Origin: Oscillospiraceae bacterium
Lineage (GTDB): Bacteria > Bacillota > Clostridia > Oscillospirales > Oscillospiraceae
Length of the DNA: 64,000 nt
NCBI GenBank assembly: GCA_020025675.1
Contig: JAHHRS010000002.1
Span: forward strand, 10,068-74,067
Direction: 5' to 3'
Shown: positions 16,735 to 24,075 of the stretch, piece after piece
How the letters are laid out: each line of letters opens with the position of its first letter
Position numbering within the stretch: position 1 is the stretch's first letter
Position numbers and translations under genes: made by a program
The notes under the pieces: generated by a model
What the model was told of the DNA's origin: nothing
Databases searched by the model: none
What the model saw: only the letters and a program-made list of their open reading frames with translations

Positions 16735-19137
16735 ATGATTGGTGAAATCTCAAGAAATGAAATGCGCAGTGCCATAGAGGATAAGCTCTGCGCCCGCTTC
16801 AGTGTAACCGGCGAAAGCGCTACCGACGAACAGCTTTTTCAGGCAACTGCTATGGTCATAAGAGAGCTTATGAGCAGAGGCCTTGCGGTAGAGAATCCGC
16901 GTCATGCTGAAAAAGAAGTTCATTATATGTCCATGGAATTTCTCATGGGCCGGAGTCTTATGAAAAATGCCTACAATCTGGGTATTTCTGAGGCTGTAAT
17001 CGGCGCACTTGAGGATATGGGCAGAAATGCGTCGGATATATTTGAGCAAGAGCCTGATGCCGGTTTGGGTAACGGAGGACTGGGTCGTCTTGCCGCATGT
17101 TATATGGACTCTATGGCTACCCTGGGACTTCAGGCTACCGGCTATTCAATATGCTACGAGCTTGGTATATTTAAGCAGAAATTCCGGGACGGCAAGCAGA
17201 CCGAGGTTGCTGATAACTGGCGCACAGCCGCTGAGAGCTGGCTTGTGCCACGCTATGAAGACGCAGTTGAAGTCCGTTTCGGCGGTCAGATTTCACCTCA
17301 GTGGGATGAGTTCGGTCATTATCATGCCGAACATACCGGATACACCTCTGTTATTGCAGTTCCCAGAGACATGCTTATAGCAGGTTACGGCGGAAATGAG
17401 ATAAACACTCTTCGCCTTTGGGATGCAAAAAGCCCCAACTCTCTGGATATGTACCTTTTTTCAGAAGGTGAGTACGTTAAGAGCCTTGAACAGCGCACTA
17501 TGGCCGAAGTTATTACCAAGGTGCTTTATCCTGCGGATGACCACCGGGAGGGTAAACTTTTACGCCTGAAACAGCAGTATTTCTTTGTCTCTGCTACCGC
17601 ACAGGACGTAGTGCGCAAGCATATAGAAACTTGGGGAGATATTAAGACATTTGCACAGCACCATACCATGCAGATAAATGATACTCATACCACTCTAATC
17701 ATTCCTGAGCTTATGAGAATTTTTATGGATCAGTATGGTATGGGCTGGGATGAGGCATGGAATATTGTTAAGGATAGCGTTGCCTACACCAATCACACTG
17801 TCATGAGTGAGGCACTTGAAAAATGGCCTCAGGACTTGGTGCAGGAGCTTATGCCCAGAGTTTGGGAAATAATCTGCGAAATTAACCGCCGCTGGTGCAA
17901 TTACCTCCGAGAGAGCTTTGATAACGATGACAGAGTCGGCAGAAACCTTATTATCTACAACAATCAGGTACACATGGCAAATATGTGCCTGTCTGCATGT
18001 TATAAGGTTAACGGCGTTTCCCGTCTCCACGGGGATATACTGAAAAATGATCTCTTCAAGGACATTTGTTCTCTCAGACCTGAGCAGTTCACCTATGTTA
18101 CAAACGGCATAGACCACCGCCGCTGGCTCAGCCAGATAAACCCGGGCCTTGATAAGCTTATTAAGGAGCTTTTGGGAGGAGACAAGTATCTCACCGAGCC
18201 GGAGGAATTGGGCAAACTGAGAGAATTTGCCTCTGACTCTGAGGTAAGAGCCAGAATAAATAAGATAAAACAGGAGAACAAGGAGCGTTTTGCCAAGTTT
18301 GCAATGAGTAACGATGGTGTGGTGCTTAATACTGACGCTATTATGGACGTTCAGGTAAAGCGTTTGCACGAATATAAGCGTCAGCTCCTCTGCGCCATGA
18401 GCATCGCCTATATGCAGATTCAGCTCCACGATAATCCTAATATGGACTTTGTCCCCAGAACCTTCGTGTTTGGCGCAAAGGCCGCTGCCGGTTACAGGAT
18501 TGCAAAGCGCATTATAGAACTGATCCTTTCCCTTGCCAACGATATAAATAATGATCCTGTATGTAAGGGCAGGCTTCAAATCTACTTTGTTGAAAATTAC
18601 AGGGTTTCTGCGGCTGAGGCCATAATACCTGCCGCTCAGATTTCAGAGCAGATTTCCACAGCCGGTAAGGAAGCTTCCGGCACAGGCTGCATGAAGCTGA
18701 TGATGAACGGAGCCGTCACCATAGGTACACTTGACGGTGCAAACGTTGAGATGTATGAAAGACTCGGCGATGAGAATATGTTCCTCTTCGGGCTTCATAC
18801 TGAGGAAATTGAGGAAAAGCGTCGTAATGGTTATGACCCTGATTCTATCGTGAAATCTGACCCTGAACTTCAGCGCATATTCCAACGCTTTAATCAGGGA
18901 TTTTCTGACGGAAAGAGTTATTCCGACCTTGTTTCCAACCTTATCTACGGCGGTGATCAGTTCATGCTTATAGCTGACTATCGCTCTTATGTTGATTGCC
19001 AGAGAAGAATGTACGACAGAATAAAGGACGACGATGAGCGGGCTCGACTTGCAATTATGAACACTGCGGAGAGCGGAGTTTTTGCAGCTGACAGAGCTAT
19101 TGCAGAGTACGCCAAAAATATTTGGAATATAAAATGA
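16735..19137 (+). CDS. glgP: Glycogen/starch phosphorylase
   Basis: Releases glucose 1-phosphate from alpha-1,4-glucan using phosphate and pyridoxal phosphate. I chose the ATG at 16735 (800 residues) because ACGGAGG lies ten bases before it; an in-frame ATG at 16669 lies inside glgD. Motifs: EPDAGLGNGGLGRLAACYMD near 105, the GT35 active-site region INDTHTTLIIPELMRIF, and the PLP-lysine segment EASGTGCMKLMMNGAVTIG. It completes a glycogen synthesis and breakdown operon, although no glgA or branching enzyme lies in the window. Its stop overlaps the psuK start by four bases. Confidence 0.96.
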   Translation: MIGEISRNEMRSAIEDKLCARFSVTGESATDEQLFQATAMVIRELMSRGLAVENPRHAEKEVHYMSMEFLMGRSLMKNAYNLGISEAVIGALEDMGRNASDIFEQEPDAGLGNGGLGRLAACYMDSMATLGLQATGYSICYELGIFKQKFRDGKQTEVADNWRTAAESWLVPRYEDAVEVRFGGQISPQWDEFGHYHAEHTGYTSVIAVPRDMLIAGYGGNEINTLRLWDAKSPNSLDMYLFSEGEYVKSLEQRTMAEVITKVLYPADDHREGKLLRLKQQYFFVSATAQDVVRKHIETWGDIKTFAQHHTMQINDTHTTLIIPELMRIFMDQYGMGWDEAWNIVKDSVAYTNHTVMSEALEKWPQDLVQELMPRVWEIICEINRRWCNYLRESFDNDDRVGRNLIIYNNQVHMANMCLSACYKVNGVSRLHGDILKNDLFKDICSLRPEQFTYVTNGIDHRRWLSQINPGLDKLIKELLGGDKYLTEPEELGKLREFASDSEVRARINKIKQENKERFAKFAMSNDGVVLNTDAIMDVQVKRLHEYKRQLLCAMSIAYMQIQLHDNPNMDFVPRTFVFGAKAAAGYRIAKRIIELILSLANDINNDPVCKGRLQIYFVENYRVSAAEAIIPAAQISEQISTAGKEASGTGCMKLMMNGAVTIGTLDGANVEMYERLGDENMFLFGLHTEEIEEKRRNGYDPDSIVKSDPELQRIFQRFNQGFSDGKSYSDLVSNLIYGGDQFMLIADYRSYVDCQRRMYDRIKDDDERARLAIMNTAESGVFAADRAIAEYAKNIWNIK

Positions 19138-20024
19138 AAAATGACGTCGTGGTAATAGGCGGCATGAATATGGATATAGAGGGCAGCCCAGCCTCTGAGC
19201 TTATTATGCGGGATTCCAATCCCGGAAAGGTAAGTATAAGACCTGGGGGTGTGGGGCGAAATATAGCCCACAACCTCAGAAATCTTGGAATACAAGTGAG
19301 TTTTATAACAGCCATGGGCGGTGACCTCTATGCCGCCGCCCTTCGGGAAAACTGCAGCGCACTTGGAATGGATTTGAGCATGGCGCTTGTACATCCGGAG
19401 CGACGCAGTTCTGTGTATCTGTATGTAAATGATGAAAAAGGGGATATGAGAGTGGCAGTTTCCGATATGGAAATAATAAACTGCCTTACTCCTCAGTATC
19501 TGGCGCCGCTTATGGACAAAATAAACAATTTTTCGGCTCTTGTAATGGATGCGAATTTGCCGGCTGAGAGCATAGCATTTCTAACGGAAAATTGCAAAAT
19601 ACCTATATATACAGACCCTGTCTCAACTGTAAAGGCGAAAAAGCTTATACCTTTTCTCAATAAAATATATGCTTTAAAACCCAATATGATTGAGGCAGAG
19701 GCAATAACAGGGGAACAAGAGCCGGAAAAAGCTGCTGAAGCCCTTGTAAAAGCCGGAGTAAAGCGGGCGTTTATAAGTCTTGGTTCAAGGGGTATGCTGG
19801 CATGTGACGGAAATGAGTGCCTGAGACTTCCATGCATTTCCACTGAAGTTGTAAATACAACCGGAGCCGGGGATGCAGCAGCTGCTGCCATAGTATGGGC
19901 AGGAGTTCAGGGCTATTCTCTTAAAAGAAGTGCCGAGGCTGCGGTGAGAGCCGGAGCTATAACCGCTCAATGTCATGAACCGAATAATCCGGAGCTTATA
20001 AAACTGACCCAGTACTTTAGCTGA
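19134..20024 (+). CDS. psuK: Pseudouridine kinase (PfkB family)
   Basis: Phosphorylates pseudouridine to the 5'-phosphate that PsuG then cleaves. The 296-residue PfkB fold has GGMNMDIEGSP near the start, RDSNPGKVSIRPGGVGRNIA near 26-45, which closely resembles E. coli PsuK as I recall it, DPVSTVKAKKL, then LNKIYALKPNMIEAEAITG, and the catalytic NTTGAGDAAAAAI anion hole. This specific set favours PsuK over ribokinase or fructokinase. I chose the ATG at 19134 (ATGA overlap with glgP) over an in-frame ATG at 19122. Its location at the end of the glycogen operon, 15 kb from psuG, is unusual. Confidence 0.82.
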   Translation: MKNDVVVIGGMNMDIEGSPASELIMRDSNPGKVSIRPGGVGRNIAHNLRNLGIQVSFITAMGGDLYAAALRENCSALGMDLSMALVHPERRSSVYLYVNDEKGDMRVAVSDMEIINCLTPQYLAPLMDKINNFSALVMDANLPAESIAFLTENCKIPIYTDPVSTVKAKKLIPFLNKIYALKPNMIEAEAITGEQEPEKAAEALVKAGVKRAFISLGSRGMLACDGNECLRLPCISTEVVNTTGAGDAAAAAIVWAGVQGYSLKRSAEAAVRAGAITAQCHEPNNPELIKLTQYFS

Positions 20025-20107
20025 AAAACAATGTGCCATAAAACCCAAGGCTAAATAGTAATGTAATTTTTTCCACGATAATGCGTCAAAACCCTTTGAT
20101 ATTCGTC

Positions 20108-20161
20108 AAAAATCACCCCATTTGTTACACAGTATTACTGCTAACAGATGGGGTGATTTTT
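20108..20161. repeat. 20-bp inverted repeat, terminator-like and IS-end-like
   Basis: Arms of 20 bases (AAAAATCACCCCATTTGTTA and its complement with one mismatch) enclose a 14-base loop. The T-run on the right lets it terminate the glg-psuK transcript. The CACCCCAT(C/T)TGTTA core is shared with 7754-7807 and resembles IS3-type ends, so it may be a mobile-element remnant now serving as a terminator. Confidence 0.6.
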
Positions 20162-20392
20162 ATGTCTAAAGGCAAATGGAACGAAAGCTGCACCGTAATT
20201 TAGCAAAAGGGTGTTGGATAAATGTGTAAAGCAAATTCATACCTTAGCAAAAAAATTTGGCAAAGCAGCGGAGATTTTATTTTCCAAAACTAATACCGAC
20301 TTATTACGAGTTAGTAAAACAGCATATTCCTTGACTTCATGTAAGACATTTTGCGACACTTTTTCTTTGCAGAAAAACAGAGAGTATTCGAC

Positions 20393-20421
20393 TTGCTTTC
20401 CTTATCCTTCTGTGCTATAAT
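20393..20421 (+). promoter_or_regulatory. Promoter for the 20552 gene
   Basis: TTGCTT (20393-20398), a 17-bp spacer and TATAAT (20416-20421) with an upstream TGC forming an extended -10. Confidence 0.8.
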
Positions 20422-20470
20422 AAATATAACAATAAGTAAAAGAACCGTCCGAAAAGAAGGGCTTTGGTAT

Positions 20471-20510
20471 GGCGCAGCTCTGCGCCCTATGAAGGTGCCT
20501 TCATTTTTTT
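20471..20510 (+). promoter_or_regulatory. Leader hairpins, possible attenuator
   Basis: GGCGCA-GCTC-TGCGCC (20471-20486) is followed by ATGAAG-GTGC-CTTCAT (20489-20504) with a run of T to 20510, which looks like a small intrinsic terminator inside the roughly 120-nt leader of the next gene. Confidence 0.4.
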
Positions 20511-20551
20511 ACAATATGCGGTTCTTTAAAAAAATAAACAGGAGGTATAAT

Positions 20552-21352
20552 ATGGAACAGCTACGGACAGCGGGCGAGAGCCTTATCGGTCAGACAGTTA
20601 TGCACAGGGCCTTCGGTAGTGGAGTCATTGAGGAGCTTTCCGGGAATGTGGTTACGGTGAATTTTAAAAAGGGGGATAAGAAGTTTATATATCCCGATGC
20701 CTTTGAGAACTTTTTAAAATTGGAAGATGAGGAAAGTCTTGCCGAATTTAATAAGATAATGGACGCCAGAGAAAAACGCATAGAGGAAAAGAAAAAAGAA
20801 GTTCGCAAAAATGAAGAAACCAGAAGAAAAATAAGGAGTATGAAGATAATTCCCAATTCTCACACTGTTTTTTCTATGGATGAAGAGGAACTTCAGGAAA
20901 GCTTTCAGAGGGGATGGGCTTTTACCGGCAAGTATATGAGCGGATTTTCAGAGGGAAGGGCCAGAACAGCCGGCAGAATTAAGCCTAATTCATTATGCCT
21001 GCTTACGGTTTTGGAAAAGGGACAGCCGGAGAGCGAGAGAAAACTCAGAGGCTTCTTTATGGTGAAAGAGGACTTTTTCGGTGAGAGCTGTTATAACGGA
21101 GAAATCAAAGCGCATAAAAAATACCGACTGCTGTTAAGCCCGGAGGAAAGCCCTAATATTTGGGACTATGTGGCAGAAAATGAAATTCCCAAACGCTTTG
21201 GCGGCCTGAGATTCAGATACATTTCTGAGGATTCTGCAAAAAATATTCTGTTGGCAGCAAAAGAAAAGCTCACCGGAGAGAAACAGAAGCTTGCAGAGGA
21301 GATATGCGAGTATTACTGCAAGGTGAACAGACTGCCATATGAGAAAAAATGA
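20552..21352 (+). CDS. Tudor-like-domain protein of unknown function
   Basis: A 266-residue cytoplasmic protein. Residues 12-52 (GQTVMHRAFGSGVIEELSGN and on to IYPDAF) match the small beta-barrel seen at the end of UvrD/PcrA-type helicases. A highly charged coiled-coil follows (60-95, EKRIEEKKKEVRKNEETRRK), then a mixed region (105-250) that I cannot place. No catalytic motif is visible. The start ATG at 20552 follows AGGAGG by seven bases; an open frame extends upstream to 20351 but would cross the promoter and leader. The charged linker and the small-barrel domain suggest contact with nucleic acid or RNA polymerase, but that is inference. Confidence 0.75.
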   Translation: MEQLRTAGESLIGQTVMHRAFGSGVIEELSGNVVTVNFKKGDKKFIYPDAFENFLKLEDEESLAEFNKIMDAREKRIEEKKKEVRKNEETRRKIRSMKIIPNSHTVFSMDEEELQESFQRGWAFTGKYMSGFSEGRARTAGRIKPNSLCLLTVLEKGQPESERKLRGFFMVKEDFFGESCYNGEIKAHKKYRLLLSPEESPNIWDYVAENEIPKRFGGLRFRYISEDSAKNILLAAKEKLTGEKQKLAEEICEYYCKVNRLPYEKK

Positions 21353-21355
21353 ATT

Positions 21356-21398
21356 AAAAATAACGGGGATGGTTAATTAAACCTTCCCCGTTATTTTT
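21356..21398. terminator. Bidirectional terminator
   Basis: A perfect 14-bp stem (AAAAATAACGGGGA and complement) between convergent genes, with T-runs in both directions. Confidence 0.9.
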
Positions 21399-21422
21399 CG
21401 ATGTAAATATTAAATGTAAATG

Positions 21423-21905
21423 TCAAATCCGCTCGTCTGATACTATGTGTTCTATTCCCGAATGGACTCTGCTGAGATAATCCCTTAAAAAGCCGGGAAA
21501 AGCTCTTAGTTTATCCAAATCATCAATTGAAATCCAGTGCATGCTCTCTTTAACACCCTGAGTATAGCTGTTGCTGTTAAGCTTCTTTGAACCTCTCGGT
21601 TTCATCATATAATAAAAACAGATTTCATGGCATTGGATACACTCCTGCCGGTCGTTGTTTTCATTAAAGAAGTTCTCGTGAATTACCGCTAAATGGTCAA
21701 TATCATAATGAACCCCTGTTTCCTCGAAAACTTCTCTCCTGACAGCATCCTCTGCACTTTCGCACATGTGAACTGCCCCGCCCACAGAGTATAAATAGTC
21801 GGCGTTTTCATTTCCGGCCAATAAGACACAGTTATCTTCGACTATAATTGCGGCCGCCCGATACCGAAACCAGTAATTATCTTTTGTAAATCCACAGTCA
21901 AACAT
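21423..21905 (-). CDS. Nudix hydrolase
   Basis: A 160-residue Nudix-fold pyrophosphohydrolase. The complete Nudix box reads GAVHMCESAEDAVRREVFEE followed by TGV (residues 43-65), with all catalytic glutamates. The N-terminus (YWFRYRAAAIIVEDNCVLL) is the usual first strand pair. Substrate cannot be deduced; related clostridial proteins act on nucleoside diphosphate derivatives. It lies between two terminators and downstream of rplL, and probably has its own promoter in the 100 bp before 21905. Confidence 0.88.
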   Translation of the reverse strand: MFDCGFTKDNYWFRYRAAAIIVEDNCVLLAGNENADYLYSVGGAVHMCESAEDAVRREVFEETGVHYDIDHLAVIHENFFNENNDRQECIQCHEICFYYMMKPRGSKKLNSNSYTQGVKESMHWISIDDLDKLRAFPGFLRDYLSRVHSGIEHIVSDERI

Positions 21906-21964
21906 TTAACATCATTCCCCATTCTAAGCTGAACTTGATTCTGCAATTTTATAAAAATGGTATA

Positions 21965-21996
21965 AAAAAGAACACTCGGAAACGAGTGTTCTTTTT
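21965..21996. terminator. Terminator after rplL
   Basis: The stem AAGAACACTCG-GAAA-CGAGTGTTCTT is flanked by A- and T-runs and closes the rplJL transcript; no rpoB follows. Confidence 0.92.
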
Positions 21997-22014
21997 ATAT
22001 CTTGTAATAATAAA

Positions 22015-22386
22015 TTACTTGATTTCGACGGTAGCGCCAACAGCCTCGAGCTGAGCCTTCATAGCCTCAGCGTCTTCCTTGGAAACGCCTTCCTTGATCT
22101 TGGCAGGAACAGCCTCGACCATTGCCTTAGCGTCAGCCAGACCAAGACCGGTGATGCCGCGGACTTCCTTGATGACCTTGATCTTCTGATCGCCAAATGC
22201 GGTCATAACAACGTCAAACTCGGTCTTCTCCTCAACTGCTGCGGCTACTGCGCCGCCGGCTGCGGGAGCTGCAACTGCTGCTGCGGAAACACCGAAGGTC
22301 TCCTCAAGAGCGTGTACGAGCTCGGAGAGCTCAAGAACGGAAAGGGCCTTGATCTCTTCGATCATGGCAGTGATTTTTTCACTCAT
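22015..22386 (-). CDS. rplL: Ribosomal protein L7/L12
   Basis: The stalk protein of the large ribosomal subunit that recruits translation factors. It has 123 residues from the ATG at 22386; an in-frame ATG at 22401 belongs to the ribosome-binding site (GGAGG) itself. The helical dimerisation domain (TAMIEEIKALSVLELSELV), the Ala/Gly hinge near 40-52 and the C-terminal factor-binding domain (KIKVIKEVRGITGLGLADAK) are all present. It is co-transcribed with rplJ behind the L10 leader. Codon use is biased towards highly expressed choices. Confidence 0.98.
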   Translation of the reverse strand: MSEKITAMIEEIKALSVLELSELVHALEETFGVSAAAVAAPAAGGAVAAAVEEKTEFDVVMTAFGDQKIKVIKEVRGITGLGLADAKAMVEAVPAKIKEGVSKEDAEAMKAQLEAVGATVEIK

Positions 22387-22422
22387 TTTAATATCCTCCA
22401 TAATAATCTTTGTTAGAGCCGC

Positions 22423-22959
22423 TTATTCAGCTGCGGCTTCAGTTGCGGGGGCTTCGACGGAGCCGCCCATCTGCTCGAGTATCTGACCAAGGCAAACAGC
22501 CAGACCGGTAATGGGAGCAATCATGGTACCCAGAACCTTTGCGTACAGAGCATCCTTAGAGGGCAGCTCTGCGATTTCCGCAATTTCAGACTGGCTCAGG
22601 ACTTTTCCGTCCATAAAAGCAGCCTTAATGTTGAAACGATCACCCAGCTTTTTGCTGTAATCGTTGAGGATGCGGAAAGGAGCAATAGGGTCATTGACTG
22701 AAGTAGCCAGAGAAGTGGTGCCGGAGAGAGCAGAGTCAAGCTCGCTCATACCCAGCTTTTCCAGAGCCTTTCTGGTCAGGGTGTTCTTGACGACGGAGTA
22801 CTCTACTTCATCGCGGCGCAGCTCGGTACGCAGTTCGGTGTCCTCTGCAACGGTAATACCCTTGTAGTCAACCAGAATACCGGAACCTGCCTTCTGAATG
22901 CGCTCGGTGAGAGCCTCGACTATCGCCTGCTTTTCGCTGAGAACTTTTGCGTTAGGCAT
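22423..22959 (-). CDS. rplJ: Ribosomal protein L10
   Basis: Anchors the L7/L12 stalk to 23S rRNA. It has 178 residues; the N-terminus (LSEKQAIVEALTERIQKAGS) and YSVVKNTLTRKALE near 54 are family signatures, and a C-terminal helix (ITGLAVCLGQILEQMG) binds L12. GGAGGTG precedes the ATG. The L10-L12 complex is known to repress its own mRNA through the leader found at 22965-23103. Unlike in many genomes, rplK/rplA are not upstream and rpoB is not downstream. Confidence 0.98.
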   Translation of the reverse strand: MPNAKVLSEKQAIVEALTERIQKAGSGILVDYKGITVAEDTELRTELRRDEVEYSVVKNTLTRKALEKLGMSELDSALSGTTSLATSVNDPIAPFRILNDYSKKLGDRFNIKAAFMDGKVLSQSEIAEIAELPSKDALYAKVLGTMIAPITGLAVCLGQILEQMGGSVEAPATEAAAE

Positions 22960-22964
22960 GTGTG

Positions 22965-23103
22965 TATTTCACCTCCACACTAATGATCACGCTCATAAAG
23001 AAAACCCCCATGCCAAAAGACATGAGAGTACAAAAACAAAGAAATATTGTTAATGTCCTCGGCAGGAATTACGGCTATAAACCACCTGCTGTCTTCGGAG
23101 CGC
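22965..23103 (-). ncRNA. Ribosomal protein L10 leader
   Basis: The 5' leader of rplJL on the minus strand contains the hallmark CGAAGACAGCAGGTGG ... CCTGCCGAGGAC pairing and a later CATGTC...GGCATG hairpin followed by GGGGGTTTTC before the rplJ site. This is the Firmicutes L10 leader where L10-L12 binds for feedback control. It starts just after the promoter at 23110-23138. Confidence 0.88.
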
Positions 23104-23109
23104 CAAACT

Positions 23110-23138
23110 AATATACCAAAATAATTGCGTATTGTCAA
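23110..23138 (-). promoter_or_regulatory. Promoter of rplJL
   Basis: Consensus TTGACA (23138-23133), a 17-bp spacer and TATATT (23115-23110) on the minus strand. Confidence 0.88.
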
Positions 23139-23202
23139 GCATTTTTTCACGTATTTTCAATGCCTTCAGCCTTTTTTTCAAAATGCGCCTTATTTCTCTC
23201 CC

Positions 23203-23232
23203 GTATCAAATTTCCAAAGCCGGGAAATAATA
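23203..23232 (+). promoter_or_regulatory. Candidate forespore (sigma-F-type) promoter of sigG
   Basis: GTATC (23203-23207), 15 bp, then GGAAATAATA (23223-23232), resembling the Bacillus sigma-F pattern (GYATA then GGnnAnAnTR). This fits the known order in which sigma-F switches on sigG. Confidence 0.5.
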
Positions 23233-23266
23233 GATTTACTTTAGTGTCAGCGATTGGAGAGATACG

Positions 23267-24043
23267 ATGCAAGCTAAGGTTGAAATCTGCGGAGTAAATA
23301 CCGCTACACTGCCGGTACTAAAAGGCAGCGAGACAAGAAAACTGCTTGAAAAGGCGAGACAGGGAGACAGTGAGGCCAGAAGCCAGCTTATCTACGGCAA
23401 TTTGAGGCTTGTTCTGTCTGTTGTGCAGAAGTTTTCAGGCAGGGGTGAATGTATGGACGACCTGTTTCAGGTGGGTGTTATCGGCCTCATTAAGGCAGTA
23501 GACTGTTTCGATCTGAACCAGAACGTACAGTTTTCCACTTACGGTGTGCCGATGATTGCAGGTGAGCTCCGCCGCTATCTCAGAGATCACAGTGCAGTCA
23601 GAGTATCAAGGTCTCTTAGAGATACGGCGTATAAGGTCTTACAGGTAAAGGAAAAATTAACTGCGAAAGAAGGACGGGAACCTGATATAGAGACTATTGC
23701 AAAGACATTGGGAATAAAGCGACAGGACGTAGTTTTTGCAATGGAAGCTATATGCGACCCGGTAAGTCTTTATGAGCCTGTATACAGCGACGGGGCAGAA
23801 AGCGTATGTGTTATGGACCAGATAGGAGATACAAAGAATACCGATGAACAGTGGCTTGAGCAGATCGCACTTCAGGAGGCCATGCAAAGGTTAAGCGGAA
23901 GGGAAAAGCACATTTTAGCCCTTCGATTTTATGACGGACGCACCCAAATGGAGGTCGCAAAGGAGATAGGCATATCTCAGGCGCAGGTATCAAGACTTGA
24001 AAAAAACGCCATTAAACAAATAAAGAAAGATATTTCAGCATAA
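23267..24043 (+). CDS. sigG: RNA polymerase sporulation sigma factor SigG
   Basis: The late forespore sigma factor. The 258 residues begin with VEICGVNTATLPVLKG near 5-20, the N-terminal signature that separates SigG from SigF. Region 2 follows (DLFQVGVIGLIKAVDCFDLN, QFSTYGVPMIAGELRRYLRD), then region 3 (RVSRSLRDTAYKVLQVKEKL) and region 4 with its helix-turn-helix (MEVAKEIGISQAQVSRLEK). TTGGAGAG precedes the ATG. In Bacillus it follows spoIIGA-sigE; here it stands alone between rplJL and a transporter. It indicates an endospore former. Confidence 0.93.
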   Translation: MQAKVEICGVNTATLPVLKGSETRKLLEKARQGDSEARSQLIYGNLRLVLSVVQKFSGRGECMDDLFQVGVIGLIKAVDCFDLNQNVQFSTYGVPMIAGELRRYLRDHSAVRVSRSLRDTAYKVLQVKEKLTAKEGREPDIETIAKTLGIKRQDVVFAMEAICDPVSLYEPVYSDGAESVCVMDQIGDTKNTDEQWLEQIALQEAMQRLSGREKHILALRFYDGRTQMEVAKEIGISQAQVSRLEKNAIKQIKKDISA

Positions 24044-24071
24044 AAAGTCCACCCAAAAGGGTGGACTTTTT
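24042..24071. terminator. Bidirectional terminator after sigG
   Basis: A perfect 13-bp stem (AAAAAGTCCACCC and complement) with a 4-nt loop between convergent sigG and the TRAP permease gene. Confidence 0.93.
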
Positions 24072-24075
24072 ATAA

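Larger units (their letters stand above)
20025..20551 (+). other. Intergenic region with palindrome, promoter and structured leader
   Basis: These 527 bases have no convincing gene. They hold the palindrome at 20108-20161, a 13-codon frame MSKGKWNESCTVI (20162-20203) starting directly after it, an AT-rich stretch that may be decayed mobile DNA, a strong promoter at 20393-20421 and leader hairpins at 20471-20510. Confidence 0.6.

Noticed and set aside
17695..18579. Minus-strand open frame of 294 codons opposite glgP
   Set aside because: It is a shadow of a conserved phosphorylase gene, without start signals.
20211..20420. Plus-strand open frame of about 69 codons before the 20552 gene
   Set aside because: No ribosome-binding site, and it runs through the strong promoter at 20393-20421; more likely decayed intergenic DNA.
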